Shown: positions 1 to 11,699, counted from the first letter of the stretch. The stretch: DNA of 64,000 nt from Theropithecus gelada (GCF_003255815.1 NC_037674.1:4034388-4098387); one strand, 5' to 3'. Notes: generated by a model from the letters alone, not told the origin. Translations and numbers: made by a program.

Positions 1-89
1 CTTCATAATTATCTCTAAAGATAAAGAATAAGCAGTTGAAAAGTCCAAAACACATTCATGATAATAAGGCCGAGCAAATTAGGCACAGA

Positions 90-500
90 AGGAAATTTTC
101 TTAAGTGATAAAGGGTATCTATGAAAAACTCACACAACAACATACCATATTATGAATGTTTCAGTAATTTCTTCAAAAAATTAGCAACAGGACAAGGATA
201 TATGCTCTTGCTACTTTTATTCAGTATTGTAGTGGAACATGTAGCCAGGGTAATTAGGCAAGCAACATAAATATAAGACTTCTAGAATGAAAAGGATGAA
301 GTTAAGCTATCTCTATTCATAAATGACATAATCCTGTGTATAGAAAATCCTAAAGAAATCACTAAAATAAGATTAGAAGCAAAAAATGAGTTCAGTAACA
401 CTTTAGTATACTAGGGCAATAAAAATCAATTGTATTTCTATATATTGTCAATTAATCTAAAGTAAAACATAGAAAACAATTCCATTTAAAATACTGTCAA
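90..500 (+). mobile_element. Old L1 ORF2 fragment (reverse transcriptase region)
   Basis: The stretch follows the order of the L1 ORF2 reverse-transcriptase region: a 'tgataaagg..tctatgaaaaactcaca' block, then sequence equivalent to the 'gccagggtaattaggcaag' segment, then 'tctctattcataaatgacataatcctg', which corresponds to the FADD-type active-site region. It is full of substitutions and stops, so it is a dead, old (L1M-grade) copy. It runs into the first copy of the duplicated block that starts near 500. Confidence 0.75.
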
Positions 501-822
501 AAAGAAATAGACATTTGGGGGCAAAGGGGACCAACCTAAGAAATATAAAAAATAAGGAGAGATTCTTAGTTTAAATGTCAAAGTATTTGTACATACATTC
601 TCTACTTTAGTTAGAAACATTCTTTCCCATGGGGATATGAATTACCATTACCAATTCTAAAACTACTCTGCATGTATTTTGGACTCATTGATTACATAAA
701 GGAGGCAAACTGTCTCACTGCTAGTGTGGGAGGTTACATACAAGTAGTGGGAATGGGGAAATTGATTCATGTAGTCTTGAATTAAATCATGGGTGCTGGA
801 AACATTAATAAGAATTCATGCT

Positions 823-1122
823 GGCCAGGTGCAGTAGCTCACGCCTGTAATCCCAGCAGTTTGGGAGGCTGAGGTGGGCGGATCACAAGGTCAGGAGATC
901 AAGACCATCCTGGCTAACACGGTGAAACCCCACCTCTACTAAAAATATAAAAAATTAGCTGGGCGTGGTGGTGGGCGCCTGCAGTCCCAGCTACTCAGGA
1001 GGCTGAGGCAGGAGAATGGCGTGAACCCGGGAGGCGGAGCTTGCAGTGAGGTGAGATTGTGCCACTGCACTCCAGCCTGGGCAAAAGAGCAAGACTCTGT
1101 CTCAAAAAAAAAAAAAAAAAAT
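823..1122 (+). mobile_element. AluY-like element
   Basis: A full-length Alu begins with ggccaggtgcagtagctcac and ends in a clean A-tail. An 11-base target-site duplication, gaattcatgct, lies at 812-822 and 1123-1133. It interrupts duplication copy 1, and the matching point of copy 2 has no Alu. Confidence 0.95.
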
Positions 1123-1133
1123 GAATTCATGCT

Positions 1134-3230
1134 GAAATTTATATAGCTATAAATGGAGAAATGTAGAAATGCATATACATATGTGAGTGTGAGTTACATA
1201 CATACATATAATCCTTTGCTCTGTCAGATGACAAAGCATAGAATTAACAGACGCCTAGCAGAAATGAGAACACCACTGCCGAGAACTTTGTTTCTAATGT
1301 GATTCACCAAAAAAGGAACTAGGAATTTGGGGGAAAATGGTTAATGGTAGGGAATCAACACTATTAAGTACCTTGTAGTGCCAGAAAGTAAGAAAAAGGT
1401 AAACAACACAACCAACCAACACACTACACAAACCAAATCAAATAGCAATAATATGGGTATTTCAAAGTAAGTAAAGCAGCTGACTGAATGGCTTTCTAAT
1501 GACCAGCACGAGAGCAATTTGAACAATACAATGAACTAGTCTAATTACAGTGGAAATAAAGATTTATTATTTGCCTAATATTCTATATAATATAAATAAA
1601 TGATTGATTAAATGTAAAATAAATGCTGGAGAACAGATACTTTGCCTATGGTAATGAAAGACAAACGATACTATAGAAGCTCTGCCTTAAGGAGGTGAAG
1701 AGTAATTCCCCACTTGTGAAGTATGCGCTGTGCATAGTGATGTTTTTTTCAAAAAGTGCGACATGGAAAGGGGGAAAAATTAATTTTGCAGTGGTGAAAT
1801 TGAACCCACACTGCCTCATCTAGGTGCTCAAATTAGTATCAATAGTGATAAAAAGCATTTTGATAATAGATGCCCATGGTATAATGAGTATTACACTCAC
1901 CCCTGTCTCTTCTTCCACATCTACAACTTCAGTCTAATTGTTAGTAAAAACAATCATAGAAATCCCAAATGGAGGATGTCAATGCCATGAAAAACATGGA
2001 CATTCAGAGAAACTGCAGAGACAAAAAAAGCTTAAGGAGACATGATGTCTAAATGTGTTATCCTGGAAGAGATCCTAGAACAGAAAACAGACATTAAGTA
2101 GGAAAAAAAGAAATCTGATTAATATGTGGATATCAGTGAATGAGAACACATAATGTTGGTGTGTTAATTGTGACAAATACCCATGCTAATATAAGAGGTT
2201 AATAATAACGGAAACTGTGTTGGTTACATGTTAACTCTCCATGCTGACTATGCAACTGTTCTGTAAGTCCAGAGCTAACGTAAAATAGAAAAGTTTTTTC
2301 TTTTTTTTAAAATTCACTGCTGACCATAACAAACAATATTATCAATATTGTTGATGCCCCAAATATGCATCTCCGCAATTTCATGGCATTTTTTACCCCC
2401 ATGAAGGTTACTATTATATTCAGTTTTCTATTTGTCATTTCCTTTTTATATTATTTTTATGTCTAGGTTTATATTTCTAAATAATATATTGTTCAGTTTT
2501 TATTGTCTTCAAATTAAGATAAAGGTGTTCAAAATAAGTGTATAATTCTATTCAAATAATGAGAAATCATCAGGTGAATCCACACTGTGATGCTTCCTAT
2601 AAAATACCTGACCAGTGCTTTTCATAAGGGCTAAGATTCTTCAAGATAAATGAAGACTGGGAAACTGCTGCACATCAGACAGGACCTGATGTGGCTGGTG
2701 GACCTTAAGATGGTACCTAGTGATCCCCACCTGCCAGGGTGCATGACTGTGTATTGTAATCCTCTCCCTGTGACTATGGGCATGAAATGTGACTTGCTTT
2801 CATACAACACAATAATACAAGAATATCAGATGTCACACGATTGATTATGTTATGTAAATTTGTGATTTTTTTTGCCTTGTTAGCTCTTTGACTTCATGGC
2901 TTTGATAGAGCATTCTGCCATGTGGGAGAAGTCAATGTGGGAAGAAACTGAATGCAGCCTCTGGTCAATAGCCAGCAAGGAACTGAGGCTGCCCTACAGT
3001 TTGCAATTCACATTTCTAACTAATCCAAGCCCCCTTTCAAGTAACAATATCACCTAAGATGTAGTATGAACACCTTACAGTAACAGAATAACCCTAATTC
3101 TTTCCTTCTGTCACTCATTGCAGTTATTCACTTAAGCATAAATGCACGTTTGTATGTATATATATAATATATATACACACACAATGATACATATTTAACC
3201 ATACCTAACCAAATACATTCACACAACTAT
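1134..3230. other. Non-genic part of duplication copy 1
   Basis: I see no credible gene here. The sequence is AT-rich, and its best explanation is the old interspersed-repeat mosaic shared with 23690-26130. A TA/CA-rich simple repeat lies near 3152-3184. Confidence 0.6.
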
Positions 3231-3234
3231 TGTG

Positions 3235-3840
3235 TTTAACAAGCTGTTATTTGTTAGATTGAGAATAAAATTATTACCTAGATTAGCCACTAAAAAGGTA
3301 AAAAAAAAAAAAGAAAAAGATATGCTAAGAAATGAGATGAACTGATATAAAGTACTCAAAACAACAAAAGGTAGAAAATGAGTGAAATACAAAAATAGGA
3401 ACAAAGACAAATCAACAAATAAAGTTAGTAATAAATTTTGGTAGATTTTTAATCCAACTATATCAATAATCACTTTAAATGTCAAGGTTTTTTTTTTTTT
3501 TAAGATGGAGTCTTGCTCTGTCACCCAGGCTGGAGTGCAGTGGTGCCATCTCGGCTCACTGCAAGCTCCGCCTCCCGGGTTTACGCCATTCTCCTGCCTC
3601 TGCCTCCCCAGCAGCTGGGACTATAGGTGCCCACGGCCACACCCGGCTAATTTGTTGTATTTTTAGTAGAGACGGGGTTTCACGGTGTTAGCCAGGATGG
3701 TCTCGATCTCCTGACCTTGTGATCCGCCCACCTCGGCCTCCCAAAGTGCTGAGATTACAGGCGTGAGCCACCACACCCAGCTAAATGTCAGTGTCCTAAA
3801 TGCACTACTTAAAGGACAGAATGCATCAAAAAAACAAGGG
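3235..3840 (+). mobile_element. Old L1 fragment (leader and start of ORF2), split by an Alu
   Basis: The text 'tagccactaaaaaggtaa', 'gatatgctaagaaatgagatg', 'acaaaaataggaacaaag' and 'ccaactatatcaataatcactttaaatgtca' follows the region just upstream of ORF2 and the ORF2 start of old L1M elements. After the Alu it resumes with 'cctaaatgcactacttaaaggacag'. The same L1 segment is present at 26190-26830, where it is longer. Confidence 0.7.
3486..3781 (-). mobile_element. AluY/S element, inverted
   Basis: A poly-T head is followed by a complete inverted Alu ending in the complement of the ggccggg start. The duplication taaatgtca flanks it at 3476-3484 and 3782-3790. It splits the L1 ORF2 relic. 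Confidence 0.92.
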
Positions 3841-3950
3841 CAGGGGGATGGGATAGCAAGAATAAATTCATGGTACAATCTGAGAAACACGAGAACGTCA
3901 TGAAGTTTGCATGGGAGTATCAAAGAACATTTAAGAAGACACGCAGACAG

Positions 3951-4268
3951 GCCGGGCATGATGGCTAACACCTGTTATCCCGACACTATGGGAGGCTGAG
4001 GAGGGCGGATCACTTGAGGTTAGGAGTTTGAGACCAACCTGGCCAACATGGGGAAACCCCATCTCTACTAAAATGCAAAAATTAGCTGGGCATGGGGGCA
4101 CCCACCTGTAATCCTGGCTACTCAGGAGGCTGAGGCAGGAGAATCGTTTGAACTCAGGAGGCAGAGGTTGCAGTGAGCCGAGATGGAGCCACTGCACTCC
4201 AGCCTGGGCTACAAGAGCAAACCTCTGTCTCAAAAATAAAATAAAACAATAAAATAAAATAAAATAAA
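3951..4268 (+). mobile_element. AluS-like element with (AAAAT)n tail
   Basis: A full-length Alu starts with gccgggcatgatggctaac. Its tail at about 4231-4268 has evolved into AAAAT-type repeats. Confidence 0.92.
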
Positions 4269-4319
4269 GACCAAAACTACCAGACAGTTTACAGGTAGGG
4301 GATTTTAAAGACACAGAGG

Positions 4320-5325
4320 CAGGGGTGAGACACAGTCGTAAATTGATATATTGAGGTTACACATTGGTTTCAGCCTAAAAGGATGAAGTATCTTGAAGTG
4401 GAAGCTTACAGGTCATAGGGGGATTCAAAGATTTTCTGATTTGTAATTATTTAAGAACTAAAATCCGTCAGAAAATTTGGGATCAGCAGAAAATAATGGT
4501 AAGTCTGGCTCATAGACATAACATCCTGTAGACCCCTCAGGAAGAAATTCAGAATAAAGAATGGCAGAGTTCATTTCATAAATCCCCCTTATCTGAGGTC
4601 TATGTGCCAGTGGATCCATTTGGTAGAGGCGCAGGTTTCTGAAAAACTCAGGGACATATGTTAAGCTTTGATTTTTAGTTTCTATAGGGAACCCCATATT
4701 CTCATGACTCTCAATTCCTTGCTACTGTTTTAACTTACTATTACCTTCTTGCTTATCAAGTGGCTCATGTACTTCTCAGAGGTAGAGAGGTGCCTGGTAT
4801 TTCTGTGAATGGACTCAAGATTTTCCTTTATTTCCGTGCTTTGGGTGGTCCACAGGCCCCTATGAGGGGTCCCTGCACCTTCTCAGGCCCTAAATAAAAC
4901 CTCATCTGCTTGTGGGACTCCTGAATTTCTTCTACCCTTTTCTTGCTTTTGTATTGCTTGCTGCTTTCAAGTGAGCAAATTCCTGTTCAACCTTGGCTGA
5001 TGAATCCCATCTTCACTGGCCAAGACATTCGGATGACTATTCATATATGAATTATGTCAAGAGTGCCAAAGTTCAGTATAAAATAATACATATCACTTGA
5101 TCTGCTATTATTTAATAGAAAGGTGGGTAAATTATTGACTATGTCAATGAAAATGGAGATCTAAATAGTTGCCAGTAGAAAAATATTTTTTAAATATTAA
5201 GCTAAATGAGAAAAAATAATAAAATATTTTAACATCCTTCCTAAAAGTGATTGTTACAAATATATGTGCTGAATAGACCAAAATTGTGTGTACATTTTCT
5301 AAGTGGCGTTTAAAAATTTGTCACT
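4320..5325. other. Unassigned sequence; possible degraded LTR or coding relic
   Basis: I do not recognise a family here. The minus strand is open from 4697 to 4458 (79 codons), with a protein-like composition containing YVPEFFRNLRLYQ and FSADPKFSDGF, which I cannot place. Around 4840-4960 there is a pyrimidine-rich stretch with an AATAAA (near 4894) that could be an LTR end. No splice context or conserved domain supports a gene. Confidence 0.3.
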
Positions 5326-5565
5326 GAGACTATTTATTACTGCCTCAATTTCAGAGCCATTCTTGGTCTGTTCAGGGATTCAGTTCCTCCCTGGTTCAGT
5401 CTTGGCAGGGTGTATTTCTGCAGGAATTTTCCATTGCTTCTAGATTTTCCAGTTTATGTCCATGGAGGTGTTCATAATATTCTCTGATGGTTGCTTATAT
5501 TTCTGTGGGGTTGGTGGTAATATCACCCTTGTTGTTTCTGATTGCATTTATTTGAATCTTCTCAA
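5326..5565 (-). mobile_element. L1 ORF2 fragment, inverted
   Basis: Read on the minus strand, the sequence is the L1 ORF2 stretch upstream of the reverse-transcriptase core, including the complement of 'cctgccaagactgaaccaggg'. It directly abuts a plus-strand L1 3' segment at about 5566, an arrangement typical of 5' inversion during insertion. Confidence 0.8.
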
Positions 5566-6168
5566 CATCACTCATTATTAGAGTAATGCAAATCAAAACC
5601 AAAATGAAATATCGTCTAACACCAGTCAGAATGGCTATTTTAAAAAGTCATAAAATAACAAATAACAAATAGTCAAACAAATAACAGAGGCTGGCAAGAT
5701 TGTGGAGAAAAAGGAACACTTATACACTGTTGGTGGGAGTGTAAATTAGTTCAACTATTGTGGAAGACAGTGTGGTGATTCCTAAAAGACCTAAAGACAG
5801 AACTTCCATTTCACCCAACCATCCCATTTCTAAGTATATATCCAAAGGAATATAAATGATTCTGTTATAAAGACACATGAACACATATGTTCACTGCAGC
5901 ACTATTCACAATAGCAAAAACATGAAATCAACCTAAATCGTCCATCAACGACAGACTGTATAAAGAAAATGTGGTACATATACACCATGGAATACTATGC
6001 AGCTATAAAGAAGAATCAGATGATGTCCTACGCAGGGACATGAATGGAGCTGCAGTCCATTATCCTTAGCAAGCTAACCCAGGAACAGAAAACCAAATAC
6101 TGCATGTTCTCACTTATAAGTGGGAGCTAAATGATGAGAACACATGGACACATAGAGGGGAACGACAC
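5566..6168 (+). mobile_element. Primate L1 3' part of ORF2 (L1PA/PB grade)
   Basis: The segment carries the end of ORF2: 'caaatcaaaaccaaaatgaaatatcg', 'tacactgttggtgggagtgtaaatt', 'catggaatactatgcagctataaa' and 'actgcatgttctcacttataagtgggagctaaatgatgagaacacatgg'. The match to L1 is close until about 6168, where it stops abruptly before the 3' UTR and poly-A. Confidence 0.88.
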
Positions 6169-6169
6169 A

Positions 6170-7439
6170 CTCAGAGTTCCTGAAACCATCGGTCAGGTTT
6201 CCGATGAATGGGGCAATCAGACACACAAGCACACCAAGGCGTACCCATTCAGGCCACTGGAAGGGAAAGAAACTACCCAGAAATGCCACCTGCTTCCAGC
6301 GAGCTGATCCCATGACTGGGGCTCTAGGGAATTTCCCTTTACCTGCCGAGATGTCTTTGTCTTGGGGAACTTCCTTTCTCTTCTTGCCACTGCACCAGCT
6401 GCCTACTACACTTCCTACCACAGGGCAAGTGACAACTGAAGAGGCTGACAGCCTTCAGAGCTGGGTAAGGCAACCAGAATACATCCTGAACTGCCTCTGC
6501 CTGTTCTGTGATGTCACCTGAACTCTGCTCTGTTTAGACACAGATGATTGTGACGTCACCTGGGTGTGTATAGTATCTGTATCTAAGTCAAGACCTGGGC
6601 TTTGCTCCACTTGGAGTCAGCTGATTGGCGGGAGGGCATCTGAAATTGCGATGAGGTTTCAGGACTTTTACCCAACCCTTTGGTGAGGATCTGTTCAGGC
6701 CTGTGCAGTCTGAATCTGCAACTGTAAAAGTGTGCAAAGTCTACATTCAGGCCCTCATCTCTGTCTCTCTCTCCTCCTCCTTCTTTCCTCTGCAAGGTGA
6801 TCTGCAGGAGCCCACTCCATCCAGGATCCAGCCCTGGAGGAAAACAGCCCCCACTGCCCCAGCAGGGGTCACTCTTTTTAGGACCCTGGAGCACTTCTCC
6901 TAACTGTGCCAGTTTTCATGGAGAAAGGAAGCATGTGAACTATTCCATAGGTTATCTAAAGCGCTTGCCACCATGCTTATGGTGCTTAATGTTGTTTATG
7001 TGAAACAAAAAGCTTCCCAGCATGTCCTGACTCCAACCCCCCTGCCCTTTTTGTCTGCCTAATTTACCATTTAATTTGTTGCCATTCGGTTACCCTCTAC
7101 TAGGGTACTAAGTACAGCAGAACGTGGACTGGGGATGAAGTTGATGTGCTGGTGGACCGGGGTAGGGGGGCGGTGGCGGGGGAATGCTGTGCCAGCTGCT
7201 GCTAATCACCAGCCTGCCCAAGGAGTTTCTTCTCTGATCTCTGTGGCTGTCCCAGCTGTGTGGTGAGATTTGCACAAGTGTTCCTTTTAGGACCATGGGT
7301 GGTATTAAGTGCACTGCTTACATGAAGCTAGAAAAGTCTTTCCGACCCTGGAGTTCTGGTTGAAGGCTATGAGCAGTGCAGAACAGAAGACAGACAACAA
7401 ATAAGAGTTGTCATCACTGTTTCAACAGGGGTGAGCAGT
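6170..7439. other. Unassigned sequence upstream of the class I ERV
   Basis: No repeat family or gene is recognisable. By position it should hold the 5' LTR and leader of the provirus that begins near 7440, but I see no match to the 3' LTR-like block at 13328-13750. It contains a cluster of CRE- and CCAAT-type motifs (6508-6630) and a pyrimidine-rich tract at about 6755-6795. Short overlapping open frames on both strands do not look like real genes. Confidence 0.4.
6508..6630 (+). promoter_or_regulatory. Motif cluster: two CRE-like sites and an NF-Y box
   Basis: A TGATGTCA half-variant near 6509 and a perfect palindromic TGACGTCA at 6551-6558 sit in two copies of the phrase tgtgaYgtcacctg. 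An inverted CCAAT box, CTGATTGGC, lies at 6621-6629. CREB/ATF and NF-Y bind such motifs in promoters. Whether this is an old LTR promoter or chance is not decidable from sequence alone. Confidence 0.35.
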
Positions 7440-8880
7440 ATGGATATAGAAACCAAGCCAGGAGGGGAAACAAGGTCTGTATCCCCTCTGGGAAGCCCCT
7501 GGGGCATATCCTAGCTAACTGTAGAGCCTAGAGCTATGAGCCCATGACAAAGAGAAAAATGGTCTATTATTGCAGTGCTGTTTGGACTATGGACAAGTTA
7601 GGTTATAAATTTTGACCTCTGAATGGATGTAACCAATACTAGTCTTTAATGCAGTTAGACTCATTTTGTCAGAGGTCTGGAAAATTAGAAAAAAAATACC
7701 ATATGTCCAAGTCTTCATGCTTTTCGAAAATCAGGATTCATACCATGAGGGAAGATGCCAGCTGCTAGCTGTACCAAAGGACAGAATGGAAAAAGGGCTC
7801 TTCAGAAGCCAGAGAGCCAAACTCAGGCAGAAAGGAATGAAGAATTAGGACTCTTAAATGTCCTACACCCAGCTGTTTTAGCAGCTCCAACCACCACAGT
7901 CAGAATGCACCTGGCCTCTGCTCCACCCCTAACAGCTCCCACTGTGGTACTGCCATACGAGGCCTTTAGCGCTGGCCTCTGCATTGGCCTGGATTGCCTT
8001 GATGCTACCAAGTGAGGCATCAGACAAATAAGAGGGAGCTACTCTGCCACCTTAGTATAATGGGAGAACGGAGATGGCCTCTCTCTCCAGTGCTTGTCAG
8101 GGTACATGGTTTAGCAAGAAGTGCCATGGCAGGAGCAAGGGAATTCCCATTTACAAGGATGGCCATGGGTGGCTTGGATGCGAGTGGGCAACCTGTCAGA
8201 CATTACTGGACATCCAGCCCATTTTCAACATCTAACTTGTGAAACGGAAAATCTCTACCTTATAGAACGGATCCCCAGAAAATGACTGATCTCTATGTGT
8301 GTCTGTGCTACCCACCAGTGTACTTGAGCCGATGTGTAGTCTCTCTTAAATATGCTTCTGACTGCAGACAAAAGAAGATCAAGAGTCTTGATGCCTCCAT
8401 GGAACGAATCCAAATACCCCAAACCTGAAAGGACCATTCTGGATGCAAACCCTAACTGGGGCTCCAATTGATAAGGGGACATGGCCCACCTGGAATATTC
8501 ACAAACATTCATCCTGATTAGACTCAGGAAGGGGGTACCAAGACAGGAAGCCTCACTAGGAATGACCCCTTCCCAGCTGGAGAGACAAAGAAACAGAAGA
8601 TGCAACCATAAATGTAGAATGAACAAGGAAGCCTCTGCACCAGAAAAATCGAGGCAAGCCTCTGGAACACAGCCAGTGTGCCTAGTGTAAGGAGAAAGGT
8701 CACTGAAAGGATGACTGTCCCAAAAGAAAGGAACAAGGGGCCAGAAAAGGAGGAATATGACAAAGAAAAAGCCCACAGGCAAATAATGGAGCAGGGTCAC
8801 TGCTCTGACCATGGACAGGGATGCCTGGGGGCTCTTCTTAATCCCTCAGAGACAATTAAAATTTCCCCACAGGAACCCTG
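7440..8880 (+). pseudogene. ERV1 gag remnant
   Basis: An ATG at 7440 opens a matrix-like region in which 'KPLGHILAN' (one frame over) is followed by 'KRKMVYYCSAVWTMDKLGYKF'-type sequence, as in gammaretroviral matrix; several stops interrupt it. A proline-rich stretch at about 7860-7960 is followed by capsid-like sequence around 8210-8460. The nucleocapsid CCHC zinc knuckle is at 8677-8718: C-x2-C-x4-H-x4-C spacing is kept, but a stop (tag, 8683) lies between the first two cysteines and a second stop (tga, 8704) follows the histidine. No functional Gag can be made. Confidence 0.8.
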
Positions 8881-11640
8881 GGTATGACTGACAGTGAGGA
8901 AAAAGTTATTTGATTTCCTGGTTGATACTGGGCAAACTATTCAGTTCTTAACACCTTAGGAGCAAAAAGCACCAAAATGATTGTACCTGTGATAGGAGTT
9001 GCAAGAAGAATGCAACAAAAGGCTTTCCTACAATCTTTAGAATGCAGACTAAAATGTTTGGACCTAAGGCATTGCTATTTCCATATGCCAGAATGCCCAA
9101 TCCCCTTGCTGGGAAAAGACCTATTATGAAAATTAAATATTCAAGTAATTTCTCCCCAGAGAAACAACTACGGCTACAGGTCCTGCTAGAGCAAGCAACT
9201 AAGATGCAACTAAGATATTATTCACTTGCCTTAAGAAGAAAGAATTTTCCCTCAGAAGTCTATGAGAGAATGGGTAATTGTGAATAGGCAGATAGAATCC
9301 CAGGAAAAACAAGAAATACACAGTGAGTACATATAGAAAAAAAAAAAGAAGGGGCTACTGTGCCCCGGATGGGGGTTGAGGGGAGGTAAAAAAAAAAAAA
9401 AAAAAAAAAACAATCAGTATACATTAATAAAGGAACCCTTAGAAGGAATAAATGCAGCCTTGCAAAAATTTGAGCAGATGGATTGACTCATCCTTGCAGA
9501 TCCCCATGTCATAGCCCTATTGTGCCTGCAAGGAAGCTACACTTCAACAAATATAAATTTGCCCAAGACGTGAGAGCCGTTAATAACAGTCTTGGATAGT
9601 CACCCAATGGTGTCTAACCCATACACTCTACTGACTGCTATATATAGATATTATAAATGCTTTTCAGTGCTAGATCTAAAAGATGCTTTTTTTCTGCCCT
9701 CCAATTGAAAAAAAGACCCAATAATTATTATTATTTTTTTAAATGACAGAACCCAGAGACTAAAACAACCTTTCAATACTCTTGGACAGTGGGGCCTCAA
9801 TGTGTTAAAAAAACGCACCAACAATTTTTGGGGAAATACTGGCAAAAGACTTAGGAGACCTACAACAAGATTAAGGAGTCTGGCTACAACACATAGATAA
9901 TTAATACCAGCCACAACTAAAGGAAATGCTTAGCTGAGGTCATCTTAGTTCTAAATCACCTGGTACAATATGGATACAAAGTATTCCCAAGAAGGCCCAA
10001 ATATGTAAGTAGAAAGTAACCTGTCTTGGCTTTAGGTTAAAGCAAGGCCAAAGGAACCTGGTCTGGTCAAAAACAGGCAATTGCAGCCATAAAGCCCCAG
10101 AGAATGGGGGCAACTGCAGAGATTCTTATAAAGGGTTAGCTTCTGCCAGATTTGGATTCCTAAGTTTGAACTAATGACTAAAACCCTCTATGAATCCCTA
10201 AAGGGACTAGACTCAGAGGCCCTTCTCTGGACATCTAAAGGCCAACAAACATTTTATACCATCAAAGAAAAGCTGATATCAGCCCCTGCACTGGGATACC
10301 AAATTCCCAGAAGCTGTTCAAATTCTGCATCCAAGAGAAACAAAACATAGGTCTGGGTGTGCTAATCTAAATGCTGGGAGATGCCCCATAATCCGTGGCC
10401 TATTTCTCTAAACAATTAGGCCAAAGATGAAGGGATGGCCCCCCTTCCTCTGGGCAAAAGTGCCCACTGTGAAGTCCTACAGGAAGTAGAAAAATTTACT
10501 CTGAGACAGCCAGTTACCATGTTTATGCCCCATCAGGTGCTGACTTTGCTAGAACAAAAGGGAGGCTACTGGCTCACTGTGGGGTGAATGGGCAGATACC
10601 AGGCCATCCTCTCACATGATACAAATATCACCCTACAAACCACCATGGCTCTAAACCCTGCCACACTGCTTTCAGCCACTGAACACAACCCTGGGCAAAG
10701 CAGGACTGTAAATCCTCGATGCAGCTTATTGGAGCTGAACCTGTCAGACTAGACAATGAGTGCTCTGGACTCGAACTACACTGATGGGAGCAGCTTAATG
10801 AAAGATGTGCCCAGAGCCGGATGTGCCACGATGACTACCAAAAGGGTAACAGAAGACCGTGCCCTCCCTGCAGCTACCTCTGCACAAAGAGCTGAGTTAA
10901 TTGCTCTTACCTGAGTCTTTAGAACTGTCCCAGGAAAAGGGAGTAAACATTTATTCTGACTCCATATATGCATTCCTGGACATGCACGCCCATTGGGTGA
11001 TGTGGAAACACAGAGGAGGCTGCTTGCCATCAGCAAATACAGATACTAAACACCCAAGAGAAATTCTGGCCCTAGCAGAGGCAATTGCCTTGCCGGCCCA
11101 GATTTCCATCATGCACTTCCCCAACACCAGAGAGATAATTCATGACCAAAGGTAACCAGGCAGCTGGAAAAGCTGCAAAATGAGCTGCTTGGGTTGCACA
11201 GATTCTGGGACATGAATATTCCATTTGGAATTACTAGATTTTAAACTTCATTACACTGAACAAGATCCCAAACGTGCCCGAACCAGGGGTTTGAGAAAAG
11301 AGATTCCAATTTCCCTGGAAAACTGACACCTACAGGATGATGATACTCCCCAAGGCCTTGGTTTATCCAGTCTCAAAACATCTACGTAAAGGAACGCACT
11401 ATGGGAGAGATGCCCTCGCCAACCTAGTGCAACCACATCTCAGTAGCCCACACTTCCAAAATATCATTCGGAAAATTACACAAGGATGCATCTTGTGCAC
11501 TGCAAACGATCCCAGGATGGAATGTAGCCCCCCTAACAGGATATAGTACAAAGGGCTGAGTCCCTTCAAAGACTGAAAGGTGGGCTTCACTCAGATGCCT
11601 ACCTGGTTATGTGAGCCAAGGAAAGATTTGAAGTAATTAA
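8881..11640 (+). pseudogene. ERV1 pol remnant (protease, RT, RNase H, integrase)
   Basis: The protease active site reads LVDTGQTIQFL with DTG at 8924-8932, followed soon by a stop. Reverse transcriptase shows VLDLKDAFF at about 9667-9693 and a degraded catalytic box, where LQHIDN followed by a stop replaces the usual YxDD (near 9890). RNase H/tether-like sequence, including IYSDSIYAFLDMHAHW, is open at 10901-11155. The integrase N-terminal zinc domain is open at 11337-11546, with H15, H21, C51 and C54 of that frame forming the HHCC set. A homopolymer A run at 9388-9410 adds length variation. The gene is thoroughly disabled. Confidence 0.8.
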
Positions 11641-11699
11641 GAGAAAAAGGAGGAGAGATAAGCAATATACTTTCATTAACATGAAGTTCTCAGTTAATT

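Larger units (their letters stand above)
500..3480 (+). repeat. Diverged ~3 kb direct duplication, copy 1
   Basis: This block aligns by eye, in the same order and orientation, with about 23375-26465. Matching anchors include the 'catgtattttggac/ggatatcatt' region (672 with 23540), the 'ccttgtagtgccagaa' region (1370 with 23925), 'gagaaactgcagagacaaa' against 'gagaaactgtcacggtcaaa' (2010 with 24883), and 'gccatgtgggagaagtcaatgtggga' against its near match (2918 with 25824). Similarity is moderate with many small indels. The Alus inside the two copies sit at different points, so the shared ancestry predates them. Part of the block (about 1950-2270) resembles an L1M 3' UTR, and about 2650-3010 resembles an old medium-reiteration repeat I cannot name. 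Confidence 0.75.

Noticed and set aside
939..1130. Minus-strand open frame in the first Alu, and the many similar ones across the window
   Set aside because: These frames are translations of Alu consensus sequence (ETESCSVAQAGVQW-type). They recur wherever an Alu lies and are not genes.
6551..6629. MHC class II style X2-Y promoter module
   Set aside because: The CRE-like and CCAAT motifs are about 62 bases apart, not the ~20 of true X-Y modules, and no X1 box is visible.
8255..8812. 185-codon minus-strand frame
   Set aside because: It is exactly antisense to the ERV gag capsid and nucleocapsid region, which is identified by the zinc knuckle on the plus strand.
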